Shown: positions 27,668 through 36,700 of the stretch, in pieces
Layout: each line of letters starts with the position of its first letter
Position numbering within the stretch: position 1 is the first letter of the stretch
Assembly: GCA_903893315.1 (NCBI GenBank)
Contig: CAITLU010000039.1
Location: 1-64,000, forward strand
DNA from: an uncultured bacterium
GTDB lineage: Bacteria > Desulfobacterota > Binatia > UBA1149 > CAITLU01
Reading direction: 5' to 3'
DNA length: 64,000 nt
Position numbers and translations under genes: made by a program
Notes under the pieces: generated by a model
The model's input: the letters and a program-made list of their open reading frames with translations, nothing else
What the model was told of the DNA's origin: nothing
Databases searched by the model: none

Positions 27668-28028
27668 CTCTTCCTCTCCCCCTGTTCGCGCCGCACTGCG
27701 GCGCTCAATGCCGGCCCGCGGCCCTGTATCGGGACTAGGCTTCGCGGCGCGACCGTCGGCAGTGTGCTGTGCTGGCGCTGTTCTCGCAACCCCCCGACGT
27801 GATGTCGGCCTCGTCGATGCAGCCTCCCGCCCCGGTTTGGTGCAATGCCTGCGCGGTCTCGGTGCCGCAGCGGGGCGCGAGGTTGCCAAAGAGCGGCCCC
27901 CTCCACATCATCGCCGTCCACTTGAAGCCGGACGTGCGCGGGGAAGGTCCACGGCCCGATCCGCAGCGTCGCTGATAACTTTACAAGTCGTTCTTTAACC
28001 CACAGGAAATCAAGGAGACGCCGAACCA
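27668..28028. other. Intergenic region between divergent genes
   Basis: It should hold the promoters of the acetyltransferase and the enoyl-CoA hydratase. Open frames on both strands lack family features. No hairpin or repeat stands out. Confidence 0.4.
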
Positions 28029-28865
28029 ATGGTCTACGAGGAAATCGCCTATGAAGTTGCGGACGGTATCGCTACTTGCGCGCTCAATCGTCCCGAGCAC
28101 CTGAACGCGTACACGCCGCGAATGGGCATCGAGTTGCGCGACGCGATGTACGGCGCTGCCGCCGACGACGCTGTGCGCGCCATCATACTGACCGGAGCCG
28201 GTCGCGGTTTTTGCGCCGGCGCTGACATGAAACTGCTCAGTGCCTTCAGCGGTGCCGGAGGTACGAGCGGGGTAGCGGTGGGGGAGCTTCCCACGGTGGA
28301 GCACGCTGCGCCGTCCGGCCCGATCCGTCCCGATTTCCAGACTGAGTTCAGCTATCTGTTGTCGATTCCCAAGCCGGTCATTGCCGCCGTCAACGGTCCC
28401 GCCGCCGGCGTCGGTTTCGTGCTGGCTCTGTTCAGCGACATTCGACTCGCTTCGGATACGGCGCGCATGGGAGCGATCTTCTCGCGCCGCGGGCTGGTGG
28501 CCGAGTACGGGGTCAGCTGGATTCTTCCGCGCCTGGTCGGGCTGGCCAACGCCAGCGATATCCTGTTCTCGGGCCGCCTGGTCGATGCCGCCGAAGCGCT
28601 GCGGATGGGGCTGGTGAGCCGCGTGATTGAGCAGCAAAGTTTCGCCGCACAGGTGCACGCCTATGCCCGTGACCTCGTTGCGCTTTCGTCGCCGAGGTCG
28701 ATTCGCGTGATGAAGCGGCAACTGTACGACGACCAGATCGGCGGCCTGGCCGCCTCGGTGGATGTCGCGACTCGCGAGATGCACGAAAGTCTCGGTTCTG
28801 ACGACTTCAGGGAAGGGGTTGCGCACTTTCTGGAGAAGCGCCCGCCGCGGTTCCCGGGACGCTGA
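28029..28865 (+). CDS. Enoyl-CoA hydratase/isomerase family protein
   Basis: A 278-residue crotonase-fold enzyme. The oxyanion hole appears in GAGRGFCAGADMK (around residue 61) and NGPAAGVGFVLAL (around 122); SRRGLVAEYGVSWILPRLVG follows and carries the position of the second catalytic Glu. The start ATG has AAGGAGA about 11 bases upstream. It would hydrate 2-enoyl-CoAs in beta-oxidation, though crotonase relatives (isomerases, dehalogenases) cannot be excluded. It stands alone, convergent with gluQ six bases away. Confidence 0.9.
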   Translation: MVYEEIAYEVADGIATCALNRPEHLNAYTPRMGIELRDAMYGAAADDAVRAIILTGAGRGFCAGADMKLLSAFSGAGGTSGVAVGELPTVEHAAPSGPIRPDFQTEFSYLLSIPKPVIAAVNGPAAGVGFVLALFSDIRLASDTARMGAIFSRRGLVAEYGVSWILPRLVGLANASDILFSGRLVDAAEALRMGLVSRVIEQQSFAAQVHAYARDLVALSSPRSIRVMKRQLYDDQIGGLAASVDVATREMHESLGSDDFREGVAHFLEKRPPRFPGR

Positions 28866-28870
28866 GCCTC

Positions 28871-29908
28871 TCAGCGAAGCGTTCGCAGCGTGGCAGGAAG
28901 ATCGTCGGGCAGCCGCCAGTCGCGGCGCCCGACGCGACTCCACGAGAACTCGCCGACCAGTTCGCCGGGCCGCGCGGCGGACGCTGTGTCGAGCACGCCC
29001 AGAGACCAGGCCAGGTAGCCGACGACCTGCCAGGGAGCCGCGCCGCTTTCGCGCAGCGATCTCAGGGTAACGGACGCGTCGCGCTTGGAGAGTTTCTCTC
29101 CGTCGGCGCCGACCACCAGCGGCACATGAGCCCAGACCGGGCGGCGTGCGCCCAGGGCTTCGAGTAGTTGAATCTGCCTGGCCGTGGACCCGAGCAGGTC
29201 GGCGCCGCGGACCACTTCGTCGATCTCCATCGTCCAGTCGTCCACCACTACCGCTAACTGGTAGGCATAGAGGCCGTCGCGGCGCTTCAAGACGAAATCG
29301 CCGACGCTGCGATCAACGCGTTCTTCGATGGTGCCGTACACTCGATCGACGAAACGCACGGTTGAGGAATCGACGGCGAAGCGCAGTGCGGCATCATCCT
29401 TGGCCGGGGAATCATACCAATCCTGAGGCAGGTCGCGCGGCCGCGCGTGGGCCGGATAGGGTGGCTCTTCGGTTGCGGGATCACGCGCGTCTCTGGCGTG
29501 CGGAGCCGACGCCATGCTGAGCAGATCGCGACGCGACAAGCGGCAGGGAAACAACCGGCCGTTGCCGGCGAGTACGCGCAGCGCGGCTTCGTAGACGTGC
29601 GAGCGCTGTGACTGCGCGTAGGGGCCGAAGGGTCCGCCGCGAGCCGGATCCTCGTCCCAGTCCAGTCCCAGCCACGCAAGATCTTGAGCCGCGGCCTCTG
29701 CCATTCCGGCTACGGTGCGCGGCGTGTCGAGATCTTCGATCCGCCACACGAAAGTGCCGCCGCGTTGCCGCACCGACAGCCACGCTGCCAATGCGGTGCG
29801 AGCGTTGCCGATGTGCAGCAGACCGGTGGGCGAGGGTGCCCAACGGCCGCGTACTGCGCGTGGTGGAAGCGCCGTACGAGTCGGCGAACAGGATGAAGCC
29901 GCAATCAT
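28871..29908 (-). CDS. gluQ: Glutamyl-Q tRNA(Asp) synthetase
   Basis: A 345-residue truncated GluRS paralogue lacking the anticodon-binding domain. It attaches glutamate to queuosine at position 34 of tRNA-Asp. The HIGH-like motif is HIGN (about residues 32-35), with the KMSKS-like motif EKLSKR around 275, and RIEDLDTPR for the glutamate site. In E. coli GluQ-RS the zinc site uses three Cys and one Tyr; here only one Cys (FPCRLSRRD) remains in that region, so the zinc knuckle looks lost, as in some homologues. Length and domain content fit the family well. Confidence 0.9.
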   Translation of the reverse strand: MIAASSCSPTRTALPPRAVRGRWAPSPTGLLHIGNARTALAAWLSVRQRGGTFVWRIEDLDTPRTVAGMAEAAAQDLAWLGLDWDEDPARGGPFGPYAQSQRSHVYEAALRVLAGNGRLFPCRLSRRDLLSMASAPHARDARDPATEEPPYPAHARPRDLPQDWYDSPAKDDAALRFAVDSSTVRFVDRVYGTIEERVDRSVGDFVLKRRDGLYAYQLAVVVDDWTMEIDEVVRGADLLGSTARQIQLLEALGARRPVWAHVPLVVGADGEKLSKRDASVTLRSLRESGAAPWQVVGYLAWSLGVLDTASAARPGELVGEFSWSRVGRRDWRLPDDLPATLRTLR

Positions 29909-29992
29909 CGACGGCGGGATTCTAACAGGTTGTGCGCCGATGCTGGAGCGCCGCCGTGTTTCAGCGTCGGCTTTCGGTAAAGCGCTGCTGGA

Positions 29993-30538
29993 TCAGAAGA
30001 AGCAGGACGCCGTCAGGCCCGATAACACGCCGAGGATGATTCCGGCGACGACGTCGAGGGGATAGTGAGCGCCGAGCACGATGCGCGAGCCCGCGATCAT
30101 GGTTGCCAACCCGAGTTCGAGAGCGCCCAGTACCGGGTCGGCGGTGGCAATCGCCGTGGCGATCGCGAAAGCCACGGTGCTGTGACCGGAAGGAAACGAG
30201 AACGCGTCGGGGTTCTCCAGAGTGGCGGCGAACCCGACGATGGCGGCGTCGGGTCGGGGGCGGCGGCACACGCGTTTGAGCAGCTGGCACGAGATGGTGC
30301 CTGCGGTGGCACCGGCCGCGAGCAGTGCAACGATGTGGGCGCTCGATTCGAGCAAGGCGCCAAGCACCATTCCGTGCACTATCCATCCCGGCGTATCGCC
30401 GGCGCGGGTCAGAGCCTTCATCAGGCGGCGGATCCAGCGGTGCTCCCAGCGTCTGACGCTCACGAGAACCGACGCGTCCCAGCGGATCAGCCTGTCGATT
30501 CCGGTTTGCAACGTGGTGGCAGTTCTTTGGTCGATCAT
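29993..30538 (-). CDS. PAP2-family membrane phosphatase
   Basis: A 181-residue integral membrane lipid phosphatase (undecaprenyl-diphosphate, phosphatidic-acid or phosphatidylglycerophosphate type). The three PAP2 motifs are intact: KRVCRRPRP (88-96), PSGHS (116-120, catalytic H119) and SRIVLGAHYPLD (151-162, nucleophile H158). About five hydrophobic segments surround them. Two conserved His residues face the same side as expected. The substrate is not determined. Upstream of gluQ on the same strand with about 85 bases between, so cotranscription is possible. Confidence 0.92.
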   Translation of the reverse strand: MIDQRTATTLQTGIDRLIRWDASVLVSVRRWEHRWIRRLMKALTRAGDTPGWIVHGMVLGALLESSAHIVALLAAGATAGTISCQLLKRVCRRPRPDAAIVGFAATLENPDAFSFPSGHSTVAFAIATAIATADPVLGALELGLATMIAGSRIVLGAHYPLDVVAGIILGVLSGLTASCFF

Positions 30539-30930
30539 GGTGTCCGAGTCGGCCCACGGTCTTGGCTCCTTTTGTGTAGGGGAGGAGCGGTGGTGTAGGT
30601 CCGAACGCGTCGCATCTTGCCCACGCCCTGTAAGAGATGCGTGAGCGGTCTGTTAGGAATGTGCGAGTTGGGTGTGACGAGCGCTGCGAGGGCAGCATCT
30701 TTGCCGTGCAGGCGATGGATGAAGGCGGCCGCCGCCGGCGACAGGCCTTACTTCGATTATATCTCGAGCAACCCGTTGCGGTGCGCGCGTGCTGGCATCG
30801 TCGCACCCGTGCCGGTTCCCGGTTATAGTCCGGCGCTCGTCACTTCGTCGCTGTTGAGCGTCGGGCACCGCGTGCAACCAGACGGAGAACGCTCCGAGGA
30901 AGTTTCGAAGAACGTCTTGAGGACACTCGC
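30539..30930. other. Intergenic region between divergent genes
   Basis: It holds the promoters of the PAP2 phosphatase and the ZapG-like gene. A TATAGT (30824-30829) on the plus strand could be a -10 for the latter, but no fitting -35 is seen. No supported gene. Confidence 0.35.
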
Positions 30931-31449
30931 ATGAACGGTTTTTTTTCGACCCTGGTCTTTACTTACGCAGTCCTGGTGGCGATCGGGATCGGACTCGGCC
31001 TTACCCTCGGCTACTTCCTGTTCCCGTCGATGCGCCAGGCCAAGCGCCTGCGTGAAGAGTTGGAGAGTCTTCGCCGCGAGCACGACATCTACAAAGCCGG
31101 TGTCAGCGAGCACTTCCAGAAAACCGCCGATCTGGTCGGCGAGATGACCAAGAGCTACGCCGCCGTTTATGATCACCTGGCCGGAGGAGCGCGGCGTTTC
31201 TGCGGCGACGAGATCGGCGAGAAAGCACTTCCCCTCGGCTCTCAACTCACCATCGTCGCCAGGTCCGACGGCGGCCCGTCTGTTGCGGACGACGCAGTCG
31301 TAATCGAGACGCGTGAGGCCGCGCAGGAAGTGACGCCGCCAGCTTCGGTGCAGACCGAGTTCCCGGCGCCTGCGCAGGAGGCCGACGTGCCCGCTTCCGA
31401 CTCAGAAACCGTGCCCGCGCCCGCCGCTGTCCGGCCGGACGCTGCCTAG
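30931..31449 (+). CDS. zapG: ZapG/YhcB-like (DUF1043) cell-envelope protein
   Basis: A 172-residue inner-membrane protein. One N-terminal helix (about 8-30, LVFTYAVLVAIGIGLGLTLG) is followed by the DUF1043 core: a coiled coil (REELESLRREHDIYKAGV), then EHFQKTADLVGEMTKSYAAV and YDHLAGGARRFC, all diagnostic for YhcB. The tail is Pro/Ala/Glu-rich. E. coli YhcB (LapD/ZapG) links cell division with envelope biogenesis. The ychF gene is convergent downstream. Function here is by family. Confidence 0.88.
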   Translation: MNGFFSTLVFTYAVLVAIGIGLGLTLGYFLFPSMRQAKRLREELESLRREHDIYKAGVSEHFQKTADLVGEMTKSYAAVYDHLAGGARRFCGDEIGEKALPLGSQLTIVARSDGGPSVADDAVVIETREAAQEVTPPASVQTEFPAPAQEADVPASDSETVPAPAAVRPDAA

Positions 31450-31494
31450 GACAACTCGGGATGAGGTGAGTCTCTGTGAGACGGCCCGTACGGC

Positions 31495-32595
31495 TCAGAC
31501 GTTGAAGCGAAAGTGCATCACGTCGCCGTTCTGCACGACGTAGTCTTTTCCTTCGACGCGCAGCAGACCGGCGGTGCGGCAACCGTGTTCACCTTTGTGC
31601 GAGACGTAATCGTTGTACGAGATCACTTCTGCGCGGATGAAACCTTTTTCGAAGTCGGTATGGATCACCGCTGCTGCCTTGGGCGCTTTCCATCCTTGAT
31701 GAATGGTCCAGGCGCGCACTTCCTTGGGCCCGGCGGTGAAATAGCTGACCAGGCCGAGCACTTCGTAGCATTCACGAATGACCTGCTCGATGCCGCTTTC
31801 GGTCACTCCGTAGGACGACAGGAAGTCGGTCCTTTCGGCGTCGTCCAGTCCTACGAGTTCCTCTTCGACCTTCGCCGAAATCTTACCCACCGGTGAGCCG
31901 CGCCGAGCGGCGATTTCGCGCACGCGACGCACGTGCTCGTTGTCTTCGGCAAGCCCGGCTTCATCGACGTTGGCGGCGAAGATCACCGCCTTCGAGGTGA
32001 TCAGGCCGAGTTCGGTCAGCAGTTCGGCTCCGAGCGCGGTGTCGCGTTCGGGGAACTCGCTGGCGGTACGTCCGGCGCCGAGGTGATCGACCAGCCGTCG
32101 CACGCACTCTAGTTGAACGGCGGCTTCCTTGTCGCTCTTGGCCTTGCGCGCGAGTTTCTCGGCTTTGGCTTCGGCGGCCTGCAGGTCGGCCAGCATCAGT
32201 TCGGTCTCGATCACTTCGATGTCGCGGACCGGGTCGATGCTGCCTTCGACGTGGACGATGTCTTCGTCCTCGAAGCAGCGCACCACGTGTACGATCGCGG
32301 CAGTTTCGCGGATGTGCCCGAGAAACTGGTTGCCGAGGCCTTCTCCGGTGCTGGCGCCGCGTACCAAGCCCGCGATGTCGACGAACTCCACCGTCGCGGC
32401 GACGATACGTTCGGGGCTGACGATCCCGGCCAGTGCCTCCAGACGCGGGTCGGGGACCGGCACCACGGCGTGGTTACGCTCGATGGTGCAGAACGGGTAG
32501 TTGGCCGCCTCGGCGTTCTGGGCCTTGGTCAGGGCGTTGAAAAGGGTGGACTTGCCGACGTTGGGCAGTCCGACGATGCCGATGCTCAGTGCCAC
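31495..32595 (-). CDS. ychF: Redox-regulated ATPase/GTPase YchF
   Basis: A 366-residue OBG-family P-loop protein (ribosome-associated ATPase, YchF/EngD). G1 is GLPNVGKS (9-16) in the opening IGIVGLPNVGKSTLFNALTK, G3 is DIAGLVRGA, a coiled-coil insert follows, and the C-terminal TGS domain ends in MHFRFNV as in all family members. The in-frame start is GTG 32595, with CAGGAG nine bases upstream; the longer frame adds 29 residues absent from the family. It is read divergently from the NTF2-like gene. Likely role: translation or stress regulation through the ribosome. Confidence 0.97.
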   Translation of the reverse strand: MALSIGIVGLPNVGKSTLFNALTKAQNAEAANYPFCTIERNHAVVPVPDPRLEALAGIVSPERIVAATVEFVDIAGLVRGASTGEGLGNQFLGHIRETAAIVHVVRCFEDEDIVHVEGSIDPVRDIEVIETELMLADLQAAEAKAEKLARKAKSDKEAAVQLECVRRLVDHLGAGRTASEFPERDTALGAELLTELGLITSKAVIFAANVDEAGLAEDNEHVRRVREIAARRGSPVGKISAKVEEELVGLDDAERTDFLSSYGVTESGIEQVIRECYEVLGLVSYFTAGPKEVRAWTIHQGWKAPKAAAVIHTDFEKGFIRAEVISYNDYVSHKGEHGCRTAGLLRVEGKDYVVQNGDVMHFRFNV

Positions 32596-32763
32596 AGAAA
32601 ACTCCTGGAAACCCCGTCCGTAGCGCGGACCCTCCACGCGCTCAAGGCAAGCTGGTGTGCCGCGAGGCTTTCTTTGCGGCATCGCTTGCGCAAATCCTTC
32701 CTCGCTTCACAGACACCCGCTACCATCCACACGTCGCGAGCAGTGTTGCCGCGGTTATGAAAA

Positions 32764-33405
32764 ATGGTGAAGGCCTTCGAAACTAGGTTGGAGAGCGTCG
32801 CGCAGGCACGCGTGGAATGTCGGCCCGCTGGGCCGTTTGTGCGGCCGCGACAGGCTGCGACCGGGGCCGGCTGGCGACGGTCGGCTGCGGCGGCAGCCAT
32901 GTTGCTGTCGCTGCCGGTGGTCTTTTTCCCGGGCAGCAAACAGGCGGAGGATTTCTCCGTGGCGCCTGCCCCCCGAGCGGCCGTCCCCCTGGTCACCGCC
33001 GACAAGGTTGCGGCCAGGGCCGCAATCGAGAAAGCCAACGCGGCCTGGCTAGCGGCCTTCCGCGGCGGCGACTTCGCCGTCATGGCCTCGCTCTACAGCG
33101 ACGACGCCAGTTTGACGGTGTCCGGGACCGACCAACTGGCAGGGCGCAGCGACATTCTCGGCTTCTTGAAAAGGAGCCGAGGGCGCGGGATGAGCGAGCC
33201 GTTCCTGAAGACCCTCGATGTGGTCACGATGGGCAACGTCGCCTACGAGACCGGAACCTATCGCTTCATGTACGGAACCGGGGACAGTCTGGTCGTCGGT
33301 GAGACCGGCAAGTATTTCGTCGTCTGGAAGGCCGGCAACGACGGGATCTGGCGCTACAACCTCGGAACCTGGACCAGCAACTCCCCGTCGTCTGCGACTC
33401 GCTGA
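32764..33405 (+). CDS. Exported or membrane-anchored NTF2-like (DUF4440/SnoaL-type) protein
   Basis: A 213-residue product. Residues about 38-58 are hydrophobic (SAAAAAMLLSLPVVFFPGS) behind a basic N-terminus, consistent with a signal or anchor. Residues about 80-205 form the cone-shaped NTF2-like fold: AAIEKANAAWLAAFRGGDFAVMASLYSDDASL, then GRSDILGFLKRS and VVWKAGNDGIWRY. Catalytic or ligand residues are not conserved enough to name a reaction. Isomerase, dehydratase or ketosteroid-like activities are typical of the superfamily. The start is ATG 32764; later starts near the hydrophobic stretch are possible. Confidence 0.75.
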   Translation: MVKAFETRLESVAQARVECRPAGPFVRPRQAATGAGWRRSAAAAAMLLSLPVVFFPGSKQAEDFSVAPAPRAAVPLVTADKVAARAAIEKANAAWLAAFRGGDFAVMASLYSDDASLTVSGTDQLAGRSDILGFLKRSRGRGMSEPFLKTLDVVTMGNVAYETGTYRFMYGTGDSLVVGETGKYFVVWKAGNDGIWRYNLGTWTSNSPSSATR

Positions 33406-33600
33406 TCGGGCTCGCGTCCGGGAGCCGGGCTTCGGCCCATTTCCTGTTTTGTTGCTCTCGACTATGGTGCCGCCCGTCGCAGCGGCGCCACTGAGCGGCT
33501 CGAGAGCCAGCCACGCCGTACGCACCATATTGGAACACGATACCGCCGCAGCGGGACCGGAGTCTTTCCGAATCCGTGCAGGCCGCGCAGGAGATTTACG

Positions 33601-35142
33601 GTGAGAGACAACGTCGGACTATTTCTGAGCAAGCGGGCGATGCTGTCGCCGACTCTCGAAGCGTTCGTGGCACCTGAACTCGGTTTGCGGCTGAACTATG
33701 CGCAGCTCGACCGGCGCTGCAATCGCACCGCAGACCTGTTGGTGCGCTCGGGCGTCCGAGCCGGCGACCGCGTGGCTCTGTTGTTGATGAACGGTGTGGA
33801 GTTCGTCGAGAGTTTCTTCGCGATCGCGAAGCTGGGCGCAATCGTGGTGCCGCTTAACTGGAGGTTGGCGCCCGACGAGCTTGCTTTCATTCTTGGCGAC
33901 AGCGGCGCCGCGACATTGATTTTCGGTGCCGAGTTCGCTGCCGTTGCGGCTGATCTGTACGGGCGCGGCCGCGACGCCACCGATGTAAAACGCTGGATTC
34001 AAGCTGGCGGCGCCGAGACCGCGCCGTTTGCCGAATCGTATGCTGAGCTCCACCTGGCGTCCGGCGAAGCGCCACCGCCGATCGGCGGCGGCGATAACGA
34101 CGAGCTGTACATCATGTACACCTCCGGGACGACGGGCCTGCCCAAGGGCGCGGTCCATACCCACACCAGCGTCATCGCGGCTTGCCAGACGATCAATGCC
34201 ACCGAGGACGTGCGCTATCGCGACGTTTACATGGTTGCGGTTCCGTTGTTTCACGTCGCGGCGCTTACGCCGTTTACCGCCAACGTCTATCGCGGGAGCA
34301 CCAGCGTGGTGCTGCAGATCTTCGAGCCGCAGCGGGCCTGGCAGATCATCGAGCAGGAAAAAGTGAACTGCATGATCGCGGTGCCGGCGATGTTGAACTT
34401 CATGCAGCAGGCGCCGAACTTCCGGACGGTCGATCATTCTTCGCTGCGTTGGGTGATGAGCGGCGCCGCGCCGGTGCCGGTCAGCTTGATAGAAACCTAC
34501 ACGGCCAAGGGCATCGAGATCCATCAGGTCTACGGCCTTACCGAGAGTTGCGGGCCGGCTTGTTTGACCAGTCCCGAAGATGCGGTGCGCAAGGCCGGTT
34601 CCACAGGTAAGGCTTTCTTCCACACCGATGTGCGCGTGGTTCACGTCACCGGAGACGACGTGGCACCAGGCGAAGTTGGCGAAGTGCTGGTGCGCGGCCG
34701 TCACCTGATGAAGGGCTACTGGAAGAGGCCGCGCGATACGGCCGACGCGATTCGCGACGGCTGGCTCTACACCGGCGACCTTGCCACGGTTGACGACGAG
34801 GGCTTCGTCTACATCCAGGACCGTAAGAAGGACATGATCATCTCGGGCGGCGAGAACATCTACCCGGCCGAGATCGAGAACGTGCTGCTCCAGCATCCTG
34901 ACGTGCTCGACGTGGCCGTGATCGGGCAGTCGAGTGCGGCGTGGGGTGAAAGCCCGGTCGCGATCGTGGTGGCGGCGCGCGCCGTAGATGCTGCCGACAT
35001 CATCGGGTTCACCGACGGCAAGCTCGCGCGTTACAAACAGCCGCGCAGCTTTCACTTCGTCGATGAGATTCCCCGCAATGCTTCGGGCAAGATTCTCAAG
35101 CGGTTGCTGAGGGAACGTTTCCCGGGACCAGCGTCCGAGTAG
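33601..35142 (+). CDS. Acyl-CoA synthetase / AMP-dependent ligase
   Basis: A 513-residue adenylate-forming ligase that activates a carboxylic acid as acyl-CoA. The P-loop-like motif YTSGTTGLPKG lies around residue 173, YGLTES is the A5 motif, the A7/A8 segment is GWLYTGDLATVDDEGF followed by DRKKDMI with GGENI, and A10 is IPRNASGKILKRLLRE with the catalytic Lys. All motifs are canonical. Start is GTG 33601 with AGGAG nine bases upstream. Fatty-acid, aromatic or cyclohexane acids are possible substrates; the sequence does not choose between them. Confidence 0.93.
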   Translation: MRDNVGLFLSKRAMLSPTLEAFVAPELGLRLNYAQLDRRCNRTADLLVRSGVRAGDRVALLLMNGVEFVESFFAIAKLGAIVVPLNWRLAPDELAFILGDSGAATLIFGAEFAAVAADLYGRGRDATDVKRWIQAGGAETAPFAESYAELHLASGEAPPPIGGGDNDELYIMYTSGTTGLPKGAVHTHTSVIAACQTINATEDVRYRDVYMVAVPLFHVAALTPFTANVYRGSTSVVLQIFEPQRAWQIIEQEKVNCMIAVPAMLNFMQQAPNFRTVDHSSLRWVMSGAAPVPVSLIETYTAKGIEIHQVYGLTESCGPACLTSPEDAVRKAGSTGKAFFHTDVRVVHVTGDDVAPGEVGEVLVRGRHLMKGYWKRPRDTADAIRDGWLYTGDLATVDDEGFVYIQDRKKDMIISGGENIYPAEIENVLLQHPDVLDVAVIGQSSAAWGESPVAIVVAARAVDAADIIGFTDGKLARYKQPRSFHFVDEIPRNASGKILKRLLRERFPGPASE

Positions 35143-35303
35143 CTTCGTGCCGGATCCATCTGCGACGTCGCGGCGAACCACGGTCGTTGCGACGTACACG
35201 AAGGTGCGTCTGCGCGCCGGTTACATGCGTGGTCCTTGCATCCGCCACTCTTTGAGCGGACTTTTCAGTCTGGTGTTCTTGACGAACGCGTGAGGAAGGA
35301 TTC

Positions 35304-36581
35304 ATGAGCGAAGGCAAACTTGCGATTCTCGTTGCCGGAGGGCCGGCACCCGGTATCAACAGTGTCATCGGAGCGGCGACGATACGTTGCCGTCTGGCCG
35401 GGGTCGAAGTGCTGGGTGTCCGCGACGGTTTCGAGCACATCATGCGCGGCGACATCGAGACGGTGCGGCCGCTGCTGATCGACGACGTCAGCCGGATTCA
35501 CTTTCGCGGCGGATCGATCCTGGGGATATCGCGCGCCAATCCGACCAAGGACCCGAAGTTGCTCGAGGCCTGCGTGCAGGCCTTGGCGCGTCTCGGGGTC
35601 GACAAGTTGCTGACGATAGGCGGCGACGACACCGCATTCTCGGCGCTCAAGCTCGAGAGCGTGGCTTCAGGGCGTCTGCGCGTGGCTCACGTTCCGAAGA
35701 CAATCGACAATGACCTCGATCTGCCGCCCAACATCGACACTTTCGGTTTCCAGACCGCGCGTGCGGTCGGAGCCGAGCTGGTCAAGAACCTGATGGTCGA
35801 CGCGTACACGACACACCGTTGGTACTTCGTGATCGCGATGGGGCGCAAGGCCGGTCATCTGGCGCTCGGAATCGGCAAGGCTGCCGGTGCCACTCTTACG
35901 CTGATTCCAGAGGAATTCGGCTCGGGCGGTTTTTCGCTCGGCGTGCTGGTCGACATCCTTTCCGGTGCGATCATCAAACGTCAGGCGGAGGGACACGAAG
36001 ACGGAGTCGCCGTGATTGCCGAGGGCGTCGTGCTGGGGCTCAAGCCCGAAGACCTTGCCGGCATCGACAACGTCGAACGTGACGAGCACGGCAACGTGCG
36101 CATCGCGGAACTCGACCTTGGCGATCTGCTAAAGCGCAGCGTTCGCGCGCGCCTGGCCGCGCTCGGCGTCAAAACCACGGTGGTCGCCAAAGACATCGGC
36201 TACGAGTTGCGCTGCGCCGATCCGGTGCCCTACGACATGGAGTACACCCGCGATCTCGGCTACTGCGGCGCGCAGTTCCTGCTCGACGGCGGCAACGCGG
36301 CGATGATATCGCTGCAGGGCGGGCACTTCGTTCCGGTACCGTTCGCGACGATGCTCGATGCAAACAGCGGCCGGGCGCGCGTGCGTCTGGTGGACGTGGC
36401 CTCAACCCGCTACAAGATCGGCCACCGTTACATGATTCGTCTGAGGAAGACCGACTTCGAAGATGCCGTGACGCTGGCCTCGATAGCGAAGGTGGCCGGG
36501 CTGGACACTGCCCAATTCCGCAGACAATTCGAATACCTTACGAAGGATGAGCCGGGGCCGCTGGTATTCGTCGACGGCTGA
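35304..36581 (+). CDS. pfp: Pyrophosphate-dependent phosphofructokinase
   Basis: A 425-residue group II/III PFK. The phosphoryl-donor site shows the two PPi hallmarks: GGDD (106-109) where ATP enzymes have GGDG, and PKTIDND (131-137) where ATP enzymes have Gly at the second position. Other family segments are GFQTARAVG and MGRKAGHLALGIG. These point to a PPi-dependent, reversible fructose-6-phosphate kinase rather than an allosteric ATP enzyme. Start ATG 35304 follows AGGAAGG. A bidirectional terminator follows. The sedoheptulose-7-phosphate alternative reaction, known for some PPi-PFKs, is possible. Confidence 0.9.
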   Translation: MSEGKLAILVAGGPAPGINSVIGAATIRCRLAGVEVLGVRDGFEHIMRGDIETVRPLLIDDVSRIHFRGGSILGISRANPTKDPKLLEACVQALARLGVDKLLTIGGDDTAFSALKLESVASGRLRVAHVPKTIDNDLDLPPNIDTFGFQTARAVGAELVKNLMVDAYTTHRWYFVIAMGRKAGHLALGIGKAAGATLTLIPEEFGSGGFSLGVLVDILSGAIIKRQAEGHEDGVAVIAEGVVLGLKPEDLAGIDNVERDEHGNVRIAELDLGDLLKRSVRARLAALGVKTTVVAKDIGYELRCADPVPYDMEYTRDLGYCGAQFLLDGGNAAMISLQGGHFVPVPFATMLDANSGRARVRLVDVASTRYKIGHRYMIRLRKTDFEDAVTLASIAKVAGLDTAQFRRQFEYLTKDEPGPLVFVDG

Positions 36582-36617
36582 GCGGCTCGTCCGGGAAGGC
36601 GAAGGGAGCTGAAACAA

Positions 36618-36647
36618 AAGAGCCGGACCCCTGAGGGCCCGGCTCTT
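36618..36647. terminator. Bidirectional intrinsic terminator
   Basis: Thirteen-base arms (36618-36630 and 36635-36647) with one mismatch and a CTGA loop sit between the convergent pfp and RRM genes. On the minus strand the hairpin is followed by ttttgtttc, a good U-tract for the RRM gene. On the plus strand it is followed by ctgctttag. Confidence 0.8.
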
Positions 36648-36700
36648 CTGCTTTAGCGTCACATCGAGGAACCGTCGTTGAAGACGGATCCCGTTGGAAA

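Noticed and set aside
27668-27889. N-terminal extension of the acetyltransferase
   Set aside because: Pro/Arg-rich sequence foreign to the family; a GTG with a strong Shine-Dalgarno lies exactly at the family start.
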